Source: Powellomyces hirtus | Lineage: Eukaryota > Chytridiomycota > Chytridiomycetes > Spizellomycetales > Powellomycetaceae | Length of the DNA stretch: 64,000 nt | Direction of reading: 5' to 3' | NCBI GenBank assembly: GCA_025526995.1 | Contig: JAHLKG010000022.1 | Span: forward strand, 496,001 to 560,000 | Shown here: piece by piece, positions 44,930 through 54,700 of the stretch | Layout of the letters: the number at the start of each line of letters is the position of its first letter | Position numbering within the stretch: position 1 is the first letter of the stretch | Notes under the pieces: model-generated | Seen by the model: the letters and a program-made list of their open reading frames with translations, nothing else | What the model was told of the DNA's origin: nothing | Database searches by the model: none | Program-made: the position numbers and the translations under genes

Positions 44930-46150
44930 TAAGAATGATCCCACAGACCAGGATGGACAATATCTATAGGGAATGGGTGGAAAAACAGGGGGGGGGGGGG
45001 ATATGAGACTCTTTTGACATCCAGGATGCACCCGCACCTCATTCTTTTCAGATTCTGGACACAACTCTGAAATGCAGATGTGTAAACATTTTGGGTTTTT
45101 TTGAGAGTATCACCTGTCAGCACACTTCCATGTTCAGGTGTTTTGTTGTTTGCATTTGCATGCATTTCATATATATATCCCAGATGCAACACATCTTCTG
45201 TTGTTCCACATTTTGCGTGCGTCTTTGGAATGTTATTATTAGGCAGGTAGGTAACCTTTTTGCATGTGCATAAGCCGTCGTCCATGAATAAAAGTTTTGT
45301 CCATTGGTTGTTTTGCAAAAACAACATTTTGATTGAGTTGAGTAGGTTCTGGGAGTGTCTCTTACTCATACATGCAAAAACCTGCAAAAAAGTGTGGTTG
45401 TTAATTGGGAGCTCAATTTTGATCCGTCATCCTGGTAGCAAAACTTGCCATCTTTAACATTATGCTGGAAGCAAACGCCATCATACTAAAAATTCAGGGT
45501 TGGCACATCAAGCCTTCCCCTGTCAGAAGCATTGTTGTATACTTTAATGTTACCATCACGTCTATTGACTGACTGCTGGCATTAACTCTAAAGACACTGG
45601 CTGGGCTGCAATTTGTAGGCTTGGAAACAGAATTCCATGGTTCACAAGTCAGCCTCATCCAACAGGCTACTGAATCGCGCTATCTTCTCATCTGTCTTAT
45701 ATAGCTCAAATTGAAAACTTAAGGAGGCATCCAGAAAGCAAACCAATATTGACAAACTTTTTTTAAACAGGATATTCAAAAGACGGGCTGCGAGCTTGTC
45801 AAAGACCTTTGCTGCTCTATTCCAACTTTTGCCATAAACTTCAGAGAGGCTATTTTCTGAGCTCCGTCTACAGTTAAATGCCTGCAACTGTGTTACATCA
45901 GTCTTTTTGATCTCTTCACCAAGCTTTACATTTCCACTGGAGAAAAGTCCTTTATAGACAAAGCGACCACAAAGTTTAAGTGAGTTGAGGTTGGTCTGCC
46001 TCCAGCACAGATCTCATATACTACTCTCAATGCTTGGGCTTTGTACCAGTGTGGTATAGCTCAGCCAGCCAACCTTGTCAAGGCTGACGTAAACTTGTAA
46101 ATTGCGATCCAGTTGCAATGGTGATAATAGTGATAATGATGGTGACAATA
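44930..46150. other. AT-rich repeat-compartment flank
   Basis: AT-rich sequence left of the Harbinger element, with a poly-G run (44,989-45,000). Open minus-strand frames exist at 44,893-45,372 and 45,642-46,013. It ends in a TGATAATGATGG-type short repeat (46,118-46,148) that abuts the transposon and resumes on its other side. Confidence 0.4.
45642..46013 (-). CDS. Unrecognised open frame (possible repeat remnant)
   Basis: A continuous frame of about 123 codons with no internal stop, despite AT-rich DNA. It contains LKLCGRFVYKGLFSSGNVK, LGEEIKKTDVTQLQAFNC, SLSEVYGKSWNRAAKVFD and LLNILFKKSLSILVCFLD, ending SSLLDEADL and TGA. The mix of charged helices and no low complexity looks protein-like, but I do not recognise the family and see no start ATG near the 5' end. 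It may be a surviving piece of a decayed mobile element. Confidence 0.25.
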   Translation of the reverse strand, partial: DLCWRQTNLNSLKLCGRFVYKGLFSSGNVKLGEEIKKTDVTQLQAFNCRRSSENSLSEVYGKSWNRAAKVFDKLAARLLNILFKKSLSILVCFLDASLSFQFELYKTDEKIARFSSLLDEADL

Positions 46151-46165
46151 GGAGGTTTCAAAGCT
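46151..46165 (+). repeat. Harbinger left terminal inverted repeat
   Basis: GGAGGTTTCAAAGCT matches the right end in 13 of 15 positions. Weaker similarity (TTGTATCCTTAAA against TTTTAGGCCTTAA) continues inward. Confidence 0.75.
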
Positions 46166-46279
46166 GGGTTGTATCCTTAAAATAGCAACGGTTTTTTTTT
46201 GTTTTAGTGGAACAACATTTTTTGAGCTGTTTAGCTGACGTAAGCAACTTCAGCTTTGAAAGGAAAGTTGCAGGTTGAC

Positions 46280-46302
46280 GTTGTAAGAGTGAATCTTACA
46301 AC
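46280..46302. repeat. Subterminal hairpin, left side of Harbinger
   Basis: GTTGTAAGA and TCTTACAAC form a 9-bp perfect inverted repeat around GTGAA, just upstream of the transposase start. The same GTTGTAAG word recurs near the right end (50,518-50,525). Confidence 0.6.
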
Positions 46303-46328
46303 GAATTCACCAACCTTGCTTGCTCACC

Positions 46329-47822
46329 ATGCCGCGGCTCAACCAGAAACGCCAAATCCTTGCCGAACTCGCAGCATTCCTTCAAGTCCAAGCAGTCGAA
46401 GCCATCCTTTTTGATTCGTCTAGTGAATCTGATTCAGGGGGTGATCCATCTGATCCACTCTGTGATCCACCTGATCCATTCTGTAATCTACTCTGTGAGG
46501 ACGTCAGCAGTAGTAGTGACAATGACCGTTTGGATGTACTTCAAACTTGCGCTTTGCTATATGAAGACTTAGAGTCACGCCGTTATATATCATGAGATCG
46601 TGTGCCAAAAATGGAAGCCTACGTTCGTCTCATTGAAGGGATAGATAATGTTCGATGGCGTGACAAGGTTCGCATGACCCGAGAAGCGTTTGCCATGGTG
46701 ATCCATCTGATCCAAAGAGATCCAGTCTTTCACAACTACTCAACCATGAAGCAGCAACCTGTGCGATTGCAACTCATGGTTGCCCTTTCGCGCTTCGGGC
46801 AGTCCGGCACAGATAGGCGCATTGGCATAGTGGCCCGGACATTTGGCATTGCTGAAGGATCGGTCGACATGTACACAAGACGTGTCATAATTGCGCTGAA
46901 CCGGCTGGCTTCAGCTGTTGTGCAGTGGCCTGCACCTGCTGAGCGTGAGTTGATTAAAGCTAGGATACAAGAAAGATTTGGATTCCCTGACTGCCTTGGG
47001 TTTGTTGACGGTACTCTCATTCCGCTTTATCAAAAGCCCGCCCGCGACGACGGCCCTGACTACTTTGACCAAAAGCACAATTACTCTTACAAGACCATGG
47101 TTGTCAACGACGACAAAAAGCGGATCAGACTCACGAGCTTTGGCTTTTGTGGGAGCGCTCACGACTCGCGTGTCATGGTTAACTCTGACCTTGACAAGAG
47201 CCCGAAAAGGTAGGCGGATCACGGCAGATCACGCTGGATCACGCTGGATCAGATGGATCACAATGGATCACGATGGATGACGATGAATCAGCTGAATCAC
47301 AATGGATCAGCTGGATCACGCTGGATCACGCTGGATCAGATGGATCAGTGAGTGAATCTACTTGATGTCTGATCTGCTTCCGCCACAGATACTTTGACCA
47401 AGACGAATATCTCCTTGCCGACAGTGGATATGCAATCCAGCCTCAAACAGTTCCTCTGTATAAAGGAAGGGATGCCGACGGTCCTCAGAATACCCGGTTT
47501 AATTACTTAGTTGCCAAACTACGGGTCTGCAATGAACACACCATCGGCATGTTGAAGGGAAGGTTCCCTAGTCTTAGATTGCTGCCTGTACTAGTGGGTG
47601 TCTCTCCGACGGGTGCCGTGCTAGCATAATCTTCTGCTGGACGATGCTTATTCTGAGGAGTGGGATGTGGCTGTGGATGTCGATCGAGAGGTATTGGGGT
47701 CTGCGGCAGAGTCAGAAAGTGATCGTAGTGAGCTAACACAGCTGGGTCGTGAGCGGCGTGACCAGATCCGAGACCAAGTCCTTGCTTGGGATGCGGAGGG
47801 CCAGAGTTTGGACTTGGATTAG
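46329..47822 (+). pseudogene. Harbinger DDE transposase (interrupted)
   Basis: The start MPRLNQKRQILAEL is followed by an acidic stretch whose codons are GATCCA repeats (DPSDPLCDPPDPFC). The frame is continuous except for a TGA at 46,593-46,595, sitting in the conserved pre-domain region between RRYIS and DRVPKMEAY. The DDE_Tnp_4 core shows GFVDGTLIPLY (first Asp), GSAHDSRVM (second Asp) and NEHTIGMLKGRFPSLR (Glu). An intron (47,213-47,392) made of GGATCA repeats has a GTAGGC donor and a CGCCACAG acceptor that rejoin AGA/TAC in frame. Near the end the frame hits TAA (47,627), but the typical C-terminus HNLLLDDAYSEEW continues in the next frame to TAG 47,820-47,822. That implies a 1-nt shift or a 46-nt intron. 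Confidence 0.8.
47213..47392 (+). repeat. Transposase intron built of GGATCA-type hexamer repeats
   Basis: About 130 bp of this intron is an irregular array of GATCACGCTG, GATCAGATG and GATCACAATG units. The same GATC-centred word appears at other gene edges in this element. Confidence 0.7.
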
Positions 47823-47897
47823 ATGGATCAGATGGTGGATCAAAGTGGATCAGATGGTGGATCAACACAAAATATATTCAAACTTATTGCTATTTCC

Positions 47898-48945
47898 TCA
47901 TCTTTTTGAAATAACAAGCCTGCACCCCCCCCCCCCCCCCCCCCCGCCGCGCTTTCCGCCCCTGCCTCCCCCCCGCTTTCCCCCTCGGCCCAGATCTTTG
48001 GGCGGGCCACCCAAGGGAACGCGCTTCTTGCGCTTTGGCAGCCTCGGCATCTCCTCCTCCTCCTCATCTTTCTTCTCCTCATCTTCCTCCTCCTCCTCTG
48101 CCCCCTCCTCTTCTCCCGAGTGGGCAACGAATGCCCGGTCCTCATTGTTCTCTTCCTCCTCTTCCGAGACCGGCAACGACACCCCCAAGAGCCAGCGACC
48201 TGGGCCCTTGGGGGAGGGAGCGGGGGAGGTCTCCTCGGACGAGGACAACGACGACGATGACGAGGACAAGGACGGCGGCAGATACTCCACCTCCGCCGCC
48301 GCCGCTTGTTTGTGGCAGGCTTTGCGGCAGCTGACCGTATTTATTGCTGCTTTCACGGCAACAAGACCGTCCTCCAGGTTGGCCCTGAGGGCCCGCAAGG
48401 CCGTCATGGTCAGGTCCCCCCCTCCGGCGCCAGGGCCATTTCCGCCAGCATTTCCAGGCCTGCGGGTGGGGGAGTAGGAGGAGGAGGAGACCGGGAGAAC
48501 AGGGAGACCAGTGCCGCGGTGGCCAAGAATCGGGCCTCCATGTCTTGCACCGCCTCGGCGGCGATGGCAGCTGCAGTCTCCCGCGCGGCCCGGGCAAGGG
48601 CGAAGGCCTCCAGCATGGGCTGGGCTGGGAGACGAATGATGAATCGACCTACAAGATGGAGATGAAATGGTTGGATCAGGCCAGATGATCCACACTGATC
48701 CAACTGGATCACACTGATCCAGGTGGATCACTCTCATCTCACGCTTCCTTACCTTCATCATTCTTCTCCTCCTTGGCCTCCTCCTTGGCCTCCTCCTTTG
48801 CCTCCTCCTTGGCCTCCCCCTTTTTCTCTCGGATCCATGCAATTCTGCATGCATTGCACAGGGTCTGCGGCCCCCCAGGCCCCGTCCTCCATCTCCCTCC
48901 TCCGCTGTGGGTGGCACCGCATTTGATGCATTTGTGGTTGGGCAT
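47898..48945 (-). CDS. GATA-type zinc-finger passenger protein in Harbinger element
   Basis: Exon 1 (48945-48753) starts MPNHKCIKCGATHSGG and encodes one GATA-like finger of form C-x2-C-x20-C-x2-C, with RWRTGPGGPQTLCNAC and a basic follow-on IAWIREKK. Then come four EAKEEAKEE-type repeats. A 104-nt intron (48,752-48,649) containing GATCCA words separates exon 2. Exon 2 encodes a helical Ala/Arg-rich region (ALARAARETAAAIAAEA, LEMLAEMALAPEGG; then LTMTALRALRANLEDGLVAV), an acidic Ser/Glu tail and a basic Gly/Arg/Lys C-terminus with KRKKR. The frame shifts by one base in a run of seven G (48,416-48,422), after which obvious coding continues, so this copy is damaged or the run is miscalled. GATA fingers bind GATA/GATC-like DNA. 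This is not a standard Harbinger gene and looks captured. Confidence 0.7.
48649..48752 (-). repeat. Intron of the GATA gene with GATCCA repeats
   Basis: The donor is GTAAGG and the acceptor TTGTAG. The body carries several GATCCA/TGGATC words, like the transposase intron. Confidence 0.55.
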
Positions 48946-49167
48946 GATGTTGTTGTTGTTGTTGTATGTATGTATGTGTGTGTGTGTGCTGGGATGATGA
49001 AGAAGTCTTGAGATCTGCCTTTCAACCTTTCAAGAGCTTAAACCGAGTGACATTCATAAAAGAGCTTAAAACGCGTGACATTTCAGGAAGGGAAGAAGTG
49101 ACATTTCAGGGACGGTCGGTCTCACATGTGTCAGTGTTCATGAGAACCCTAACCCTTTCTAATTGTA

Positions 49168-50316
49168 TTAACCAGATACATTAACGTTACTATTGGACTG
49201 AGCCTTTGCAAGCTCTATCTTCAGTTTTAGGAGCTCCACTTCCTCAGCGTGGGCTTGACGACGTTCCCGTTCTCGTTTCTTTTCCAAATCTGGAGCCCTT
49301 GCATCTCTGATTTTTTCAATTTCTAGTCTGGTCTGAGCTTGCTTCTCGGCAACTGCTTCTATTGCATCGGCAAAGCCTAACACCCCCGCCGCGCTGTGTC
49401 CTCGAGGAGCCTCACTGTGGCCATGTTTTCGGTTGGTTATCGAAGTGGTAGATGACAGTGTGGATGACGGTGTGGATGACGGTGTGAACATTGGTGTGGG
49501 TCGCGGAGTGGATCACGGAGTGGATCGCGGAGTGGATCACGGAGTGGATCCAGGATCGGAAAAAGGCCTAGTGACTGGAAGAGCGTCTAACCCCGCGTCA
49601 GAGTCAGAATCACCAAGTGGATCACCAAGTGGATCACCGAGTGGATCACCAAGTGGATCCCCGAGTGGATCAAGTAACTGTGGATGGAGGGGAGTTGGAT
49701 AAAGTAGCGGTGGATCGAGTAATGGTGAATCATCCGTGTCAGATGGATCGTCTAGTTTGCTCAGATGTGCATCAAGTGACTGAGTCTGGGTCGTCTGGGT
49801 CTCCAACAACATCTAAAAGTCCACCCCATTTGGTCCCTGTCCAAGCTCAGCAACAAGCTGGGGGCGTATGCCAGCTCTTTCGCCAAAATAGGGCAACAGG
49901 CACCAGTAGTGCTTGAAGATCTTGGATCCATACTCTTGAATAGTCGATATGTTGGCCTTCTGCTCTTCAGGGATGCCTTCTCCTGTCAATTTCATCTTGT
50001 GGTCAGCAACCTTCCATTTTCGCTCAAACCCGAAGATCTTTTGTTTGATCTGGTCAGGCGTTCGGCCTCTGACGCCTTGTGCTTCTGGCCATAGAGCAAG
50101 GTCTCCGGCGATCTTGATTTTTGAAAGACCCAAAGATGTGCACTCTCCGGTTAACTTGCTGGTTCTCGAGTGACGATATCGAGTGTAATTACCAGGAGTA
50201 GTCAGCCAATCAACAAGGATGCGCTCTTCTTCATAAGTCCAGTTGTCGCGCTTCTTCTTGGAGCTCTCAGTTGTAGATGCGGCGTCGGGAGCAACGGATT
50301 TGCCCTTTGGCAGCAT
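49168..50316 (-). pseudogene. Harbinger SANT/Myb-like DNA-binding protein
   Basis: The partner protein that in PIF/Harbinger elements binds subterminal DNA and recruits the transposase. It starts MLPKGKSVAPD at 50,316. The N-terminal trihelix/SANT region shows NWTYEEERILVDWL, GRTPDQIKQKIFGFERKW and KVADHKMKLTGEG. The frame then runs through TAG (49,815-49,813) in the same register into a linker coded by GATC repeats (DPLGDPLGDPLGDP, then STPRSTP units). It passes two TGA codons (49,539-49,537 and 49,515-49,513) and finishes in a charged coiled coil (DAIEAVAEKQAQTRLEIEKI, HAEEVELLKLKIELAK). So one gene of about 380 codons is broken by three stops. Confidence 0.75.
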
Positions 50317-50317
50317 G

Positions 50318-50376
50318 TGGATCAGATGGATCAAAGTGGATCAGATGGATCAAAGTGGATGGATCAAAGTGGATGA
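50318..50376. repeat. GATCA hexamer array upstream of the SANT gene
   Basis: Repeated GGATCAGATGGATCAAAGT units directly precede the minus-strand start codon. The same word family occurs at 47,216-47,346, 47,819-47,865 and 48,672-48,732. Confidence 0.65.
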
Positions 50377-50528
50377 GATTGAGGGGTGAATATGAGTAGT
50401 AGTTTATCGTGCAGAAGGATGTTGATGGTCAGTCATCAAGGTACAGGGGGGGGGACTGCAATGTCTGTTGCTAAGCAACTATGATGTCACGAAACGGTGC
50501 AAGAGGACCGCCAAAATGTTGTAAGGTC

Positions 50529-50556
50529 GTTAACCCTGCTCGCGAGCAGAGTTAAC
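50529..50556. repeat. 28-bp palindrome near Harbinger right end
   Basis: GTTAACcCTGCTCGCGAGCAGaGTTAAC is a near-perfect palindrome with one mismatched pair. It mirrors the subterminal hairpin at the left end and may be a protein-binding or cruciform site. Confidence 0.6.
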
Positions 50557-50713
50557 GAAAAACATTGTAAGCGGTCTCAGACTGTTGTTCCACTATTTCG
50601 GAGGTAGAAATTGGTCAAACGCGCTAAGTGCAGAAGTTGGCCCTCAAGTTGTCGACGTTTTAACTTTTTGCTGCAAGCCGAAAGTTACAACGTGTCTTAA
50701 GGCCTAAAACGCT

Positions 50714-50728
50714 AGCTGTGAAACCCCC
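50714..50728 (-). repeat. Harbinger right terminal inverted repeat
   Basis: The reverse complement GGGGGTTTCACAGCT pairs with the left end. Immediately outside is TA and then an ATGGTGATGATGG simple repeat. Confidence 0.75.
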
Positions 50729-51516
50729 TAATAATGGTGATGATGGTGATGGTGATCATGATAGTGATGATGCCGGAGTAATCCTAAAGAAAAACAGGAA
50801 CGGACATAAGCCTGACAACATTACAAAGAAATAACATATATGATTTTACGTCACAGCCCTGGCCAGTTGAACAATAATTCTGCTTGTTGGACTTAGTCGC
50901 AAAATTGTATGATGGCTCTTACATATGCAATTTTGTTCACTACTATGGTCTAAACGTCATCCCCATTTTTTTTTGCCTTCAGTGACAGCTGTCCTTGATT
51001 AAATAGAAAAATGAGGAGATTTTGTTCCAGGCCTTAAACGTATTGTAACTTTTGACCTGCAATGAAAAGTTACAGGGTTGACAATTTTAGGGCCAACTTT
51101 TGCTTTTGGCGCATTTTGTCAATTTCCACTTTCGGATTACTGGAAAATTTAAAAGATCTTAAAGACAAGAAAGAATGCAATCTACCCTGTGTATGTCTTT
51201 ATTTGTCAACACAGGTTACATTTCACAACATACATATTCCTCCAGCACAAGTTTTTCACCACTCACTCCAATAGGCTCTCTAACAAATGTTTCAAATTTG
51301 TTTGTCCAGTTTGAGGAATATCCAAACTCGTCATAGCCAATTGGGGCATGAATTGCAAGGCTCAACCTTAAAAATACCAAAGCTTGAACAAACAAAGAGA
51401 GGCTTCAGAGTTATACTGCACCAATCACAAGTAAATATTTATTGTAGTCACTTTATGTTTTTAAACATCTAATTGCAACATCATTCAATGTCTTAAATGT
51501 GCATACCTATTTACTC
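50729..51516. other. AT-rich spacer between Harbinger and copia elements
   Basis: Begins with the (ATGGTG)n/(GATGAT)n simple repeat (50,731-50,772) that also borders the left end of the Harbinger insertion. The remainder is AT-rich with no supportable gene. The last bases TACTC form the left target-site flank of the retrotransposon. Confidence 0.45.
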
Positions 51517-51757
51517 TGTTAGCACGTACAGACTCTGTCATCGAGTCATAACTGCGCCATTGCAGGGCGTATCACGCGATCACGTGAACCCACGTGATCA
51601 ACTCCGATATAAGTAGTTTTCCTTCCATACTTAATATATCGGTGGGACTTTTCTCTTTTTCTCCAAATAGAGCAGGATTAAGTTACTTCGTTGTTCTGCT
51701 CAGTCAACTACCCTAAAAGCTTCCTCAACTATCTACCCAGATACTCTCAGACCAACA
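51517..51757 (+). repeat. Copia 5' LTR
   Basis: A 241-bp repeat starting TGTTAGCACGTACAG and ending CAGACCAACA, with a GATATAAG TATA-like promoter motif at about 51,607. Near-identical copies lie at 57,456-57,684 and, as a solo LTR, at 58,969-59,208. Confidence 0.92.
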
Positions 51758-51769
51758 GGTTATGAGCCC
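51758..51769 (+). other. Primer binding site, half-tRNA-iMet type
   Basis: GGTTATGAGCCC abuts the LTR and is complementary to the conserved anticodon stem-loop of initiator tRNA-Met (GGGCTCATAACC), as in the Drosophila copia half-tRNA priming mode. The putative gag ATG (51,762) lies inside this site. Confidence 0.6.
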
Positions 51770-54700
51770 TGAAATGGTAGGCAACGAAACGAGCCCCCGG
51801 TACACTCGTAGTATGTTAAGACGCCTAACGGGTTGACAGACCCCAGGGTCCAATACACTACAACGAGCCGTAGAACGTGCAGCAAAGAAAAGCGCACGAG
51901 TGCCTGGTGAACGGACATCACCAAGCAATGGAGGGAACTCTGCCGGTAACGATACACTGGCAGAGCCAACGCCTTTAAGTGTTGACGCCAACGAGGGCGA
52001 CGACGCATTGGAAGGGCGTACCTGAAACATCGACCGACGCGATGGCAAGGTTGATACCCGTCCCCTATCAAGCAGTACGGATGATCACAGAACGATCAAC
52101 TACAGTACTCCAGCGGCATTCCCAAGTGGGGAATCAGCGAACACCGTGCATGTCCGCCCGCGTGAGGCGGATGTGGATAGGATAGATCGGCTTGAGAATT
52201 CTCTAGCCCAACTAACGGAAATGCTCCAAATGAAATGGCGCATGGATCAGGATATGAACATCCCGGTCAACCCTCAGGTACGTACGGCGCAACAGCGCGT
52301 ACGCACACCATCACCCACTTGCAACAACGGGTTCGCTGCACCGTGGACAGAGTACAATCAGGAGATTGGAGCTCAACAGGAATACCAACGTTCTCCATTC
52401 AAACGCCGCCCTACATCACCGACATCGAGCATACACAGCGTGACGACCAAAATCGTCGACAGTCGAGGTTGCAAAGGCTTTTGTGGATGGAACGCTGAAA
52501 GATATTGGATCTTACAATGGGGAAGCCACTATGGTCAAACTTTGAACGTTCATCGACAAGATTGAGACAGTTGTGAAGTACGAAATGGTTCCGCCCGAGT
52601 TTCTCGTGGATTTTGTGGCTACGAAACTCACAGGATGGGCATACACTTGGTGGCAGTCGCTCTCACCAAGTAAAAGGAACAAAATTACGACGTGGCATGA
52701 CTTTGAAGACGTTGATTCAGGAAGAACCAACACCGGTCTTAGGTCCGCCCTTCTGGCGCGGTTCGCGCCACAAAACCACACTAGGGATTCGCTGCAGAAA
52801 TTACGGGAATTGCGTCCAAAAGACCGCATGGATGAGTACATCACTCAGTTTAACATGCTGGCATTTTCTCTGCCGAAGACACCGGATTACGTCCTTCAGG
52901 ATTACTTCATTAACGCGCTAACACCAGACCTTGCGGCCTTGGTCCAGGCTAATGAAGAAAACATAACTGATTTGAGCAGTTTACAGGCCGCTGCATCCAG
53001 GATTGCCGCCAACATGGCTAAGAAGCCTAGCGGGACCTCAACGGATACACGACCAGGTGCCGCACACACTGACGCCTCTAAGAAACAAAAGGGTGGCAAG
53101 AACCACGGGGAGAAGTCAACGAACGGCAAGAAGGACAAGGAATCCACTCCATCAAACAAAGGCCAACCATCCAAGTCGGGTTGTTGGGCCTGTGGAGACC
53201 CTAAACACCGAACACAGGAGTGCGAAGTGTTAAAGAAGTTCAAATCCGAGATGGAGAAGAACAAGACGAAGCAGTCGTCTGATGGTGCTGTTAGCACAAA
53301 TGCTGTGGAAGCATTACACGTCTGGGTCTGCCAAGAACAACCGTATGAAGCCCTCATTGACTCTGGCGCTACGGACCACATGACACCTCACAAAGCGACC
53401 TTGGATCACTCAACCGTGTACAGTGATGTCAGAGCTGTTATACTTGCTGACAAAACATCACTACCCTCTACAGTTCGAGGTACGGTACGAGTAGAAGTTA
53501 ACAACTATCCGAATCCCCTTGAGTTGGGCGGAGTCCTGCATGTACCAGGATTACAATGAGATCTCGTATCGGTAGCGAAATGTAACAATCAAGGCGTTGA
53601 CGTGCTCTTCAAATCGAATGGAAACGTCATTTTCATGTGAGACGGCAAAGATATCGCCAAAGGCGTACGCCGCAACAACGCGTATTACCTGCAAGGTACG
53701 CTGCTGTCTGAAAGTCCGTGGTCAGATTCAGAAGCATGCACTGTCGAAGTCTCTCCTACACTTGCTCATGCTCATCTTGGACACGTTGGCAAACACGTCC
53801 TGGAGAAGACGGCATCGGTTACGGATGGTTGGTCCATAGTGGGGGATCTAAATGACTTCAAAGATTGTGAAGCCTGCGTGCTAGGAAAAGCCGCTCGTCT
53901 TCCATTCTCCCTTGGTAATGCTGAGACCAGGGAGATCTGTGAGCTGATTCATTCAGACCTACAGGGACCCTTTTGTATCCCTGGTTACGAAGGATCACGC
54001 TATTTGCTGGAGTTCATTGAACACACATCCAGATACGTGACTGTTTTCCCTATTACTTCAAAGGACTCAGCAGTCATACTCGACAAGTTTCTCATCTACA
54101 AGGCTTGGATTGAGAAACAGACTGACCAACAAATCAAGATTCTACGCACGGATCGAGGCACCAAATACTTTGGTGAGGTTCCAGAGTACCTATTGAAAAA
54201 TGGTATCACTCATCAAAAGTCCGCAGCCTATTCGAGTCAGCAAAACGGGATTGCCGAACGATGGCATTGCACGGTGCTGGACAGGGTCTGCGCCACCTTC
54301 GCGGATACGAAACTACCTCGAAGATTCTGGCCAGCTCTACTGGTAGCGGCTGGATACATCTATTCCCTTACGTACAACCGCATCAACAAGAAGACGCCGC
54401 ATGAAATACTGTTTGGCCGGCGTCCTGATGTCGCCCATTTTAGGCGTATCAGTTCCGTTGCGTTTTCCGTTCTAACAAGCAAACAACGTGATAAAATGGG
54501 GAATCGAGCAAAGAAGGCTTACTTGGTAGGCTATGCTCAACCCACAGGCACCAGGGAGTATATGGTTTGGGATCCTGTTATTGACAAGGTCGAAGTGTCA
54601 CGAGACGTGATCTTCAAAGAAGACTTGGGACTCGAACCCAAATATCAGCAGGATCCAGCACATCTTGACCTTCTAGATGAGGCGAGTCAGGAGGATGACG

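Larger units (their letters stand above)
46151..50728. mobile_element. PIF/Harbinger DNA transposon, full length with passenger gene
   Basis: A 4.58-kb element bounded by imperfect terminal inverted repeats (left GGAGGTTTCAAAGCT, right complement GGGGGTTTCACAGCT) and flanked on both sides by TA. Harbinger elements duplicate a 3-bp TWA target; here the flanks are AATA and TAAT, compatible with a decayed site. It holds the two expected genes, a DDE transposase (+) and a SANT/Myb-like DNA-binding protein (-), plus a third minus-strand gene for a GATA-type zinc-finger protein. A subterminal motif TAGTGGAACAACA is present near both ends (46,205-46,217, and inverted at 50,583-50,595). Coding frames carry stops and one homopolymer shift, so this copy is probably inactive. 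Confidence 0.85.

Noticed and set aside
47749..48477. Long plus-strand frame rich in Pro/Ser across the Harbinger interior
   Set aside because: It is the antisense shadow of the Glu/Lys/Ser-coding GATA passenger gene, whose finger motif and intron fix the coding strand as minus.
49146..49156. CCCTAACCC-like telomere motif
   Set aside because: Only about two units inside a transposon, with no array and no chromosome end.
49433..49702. Plus-strand repetitive DHGVD-type frame
   Set aside because: Antisense reading of the GATC-repeat linker of the SANT gene, whose flanking SANT and coiled-coil parts establish the minus strand.
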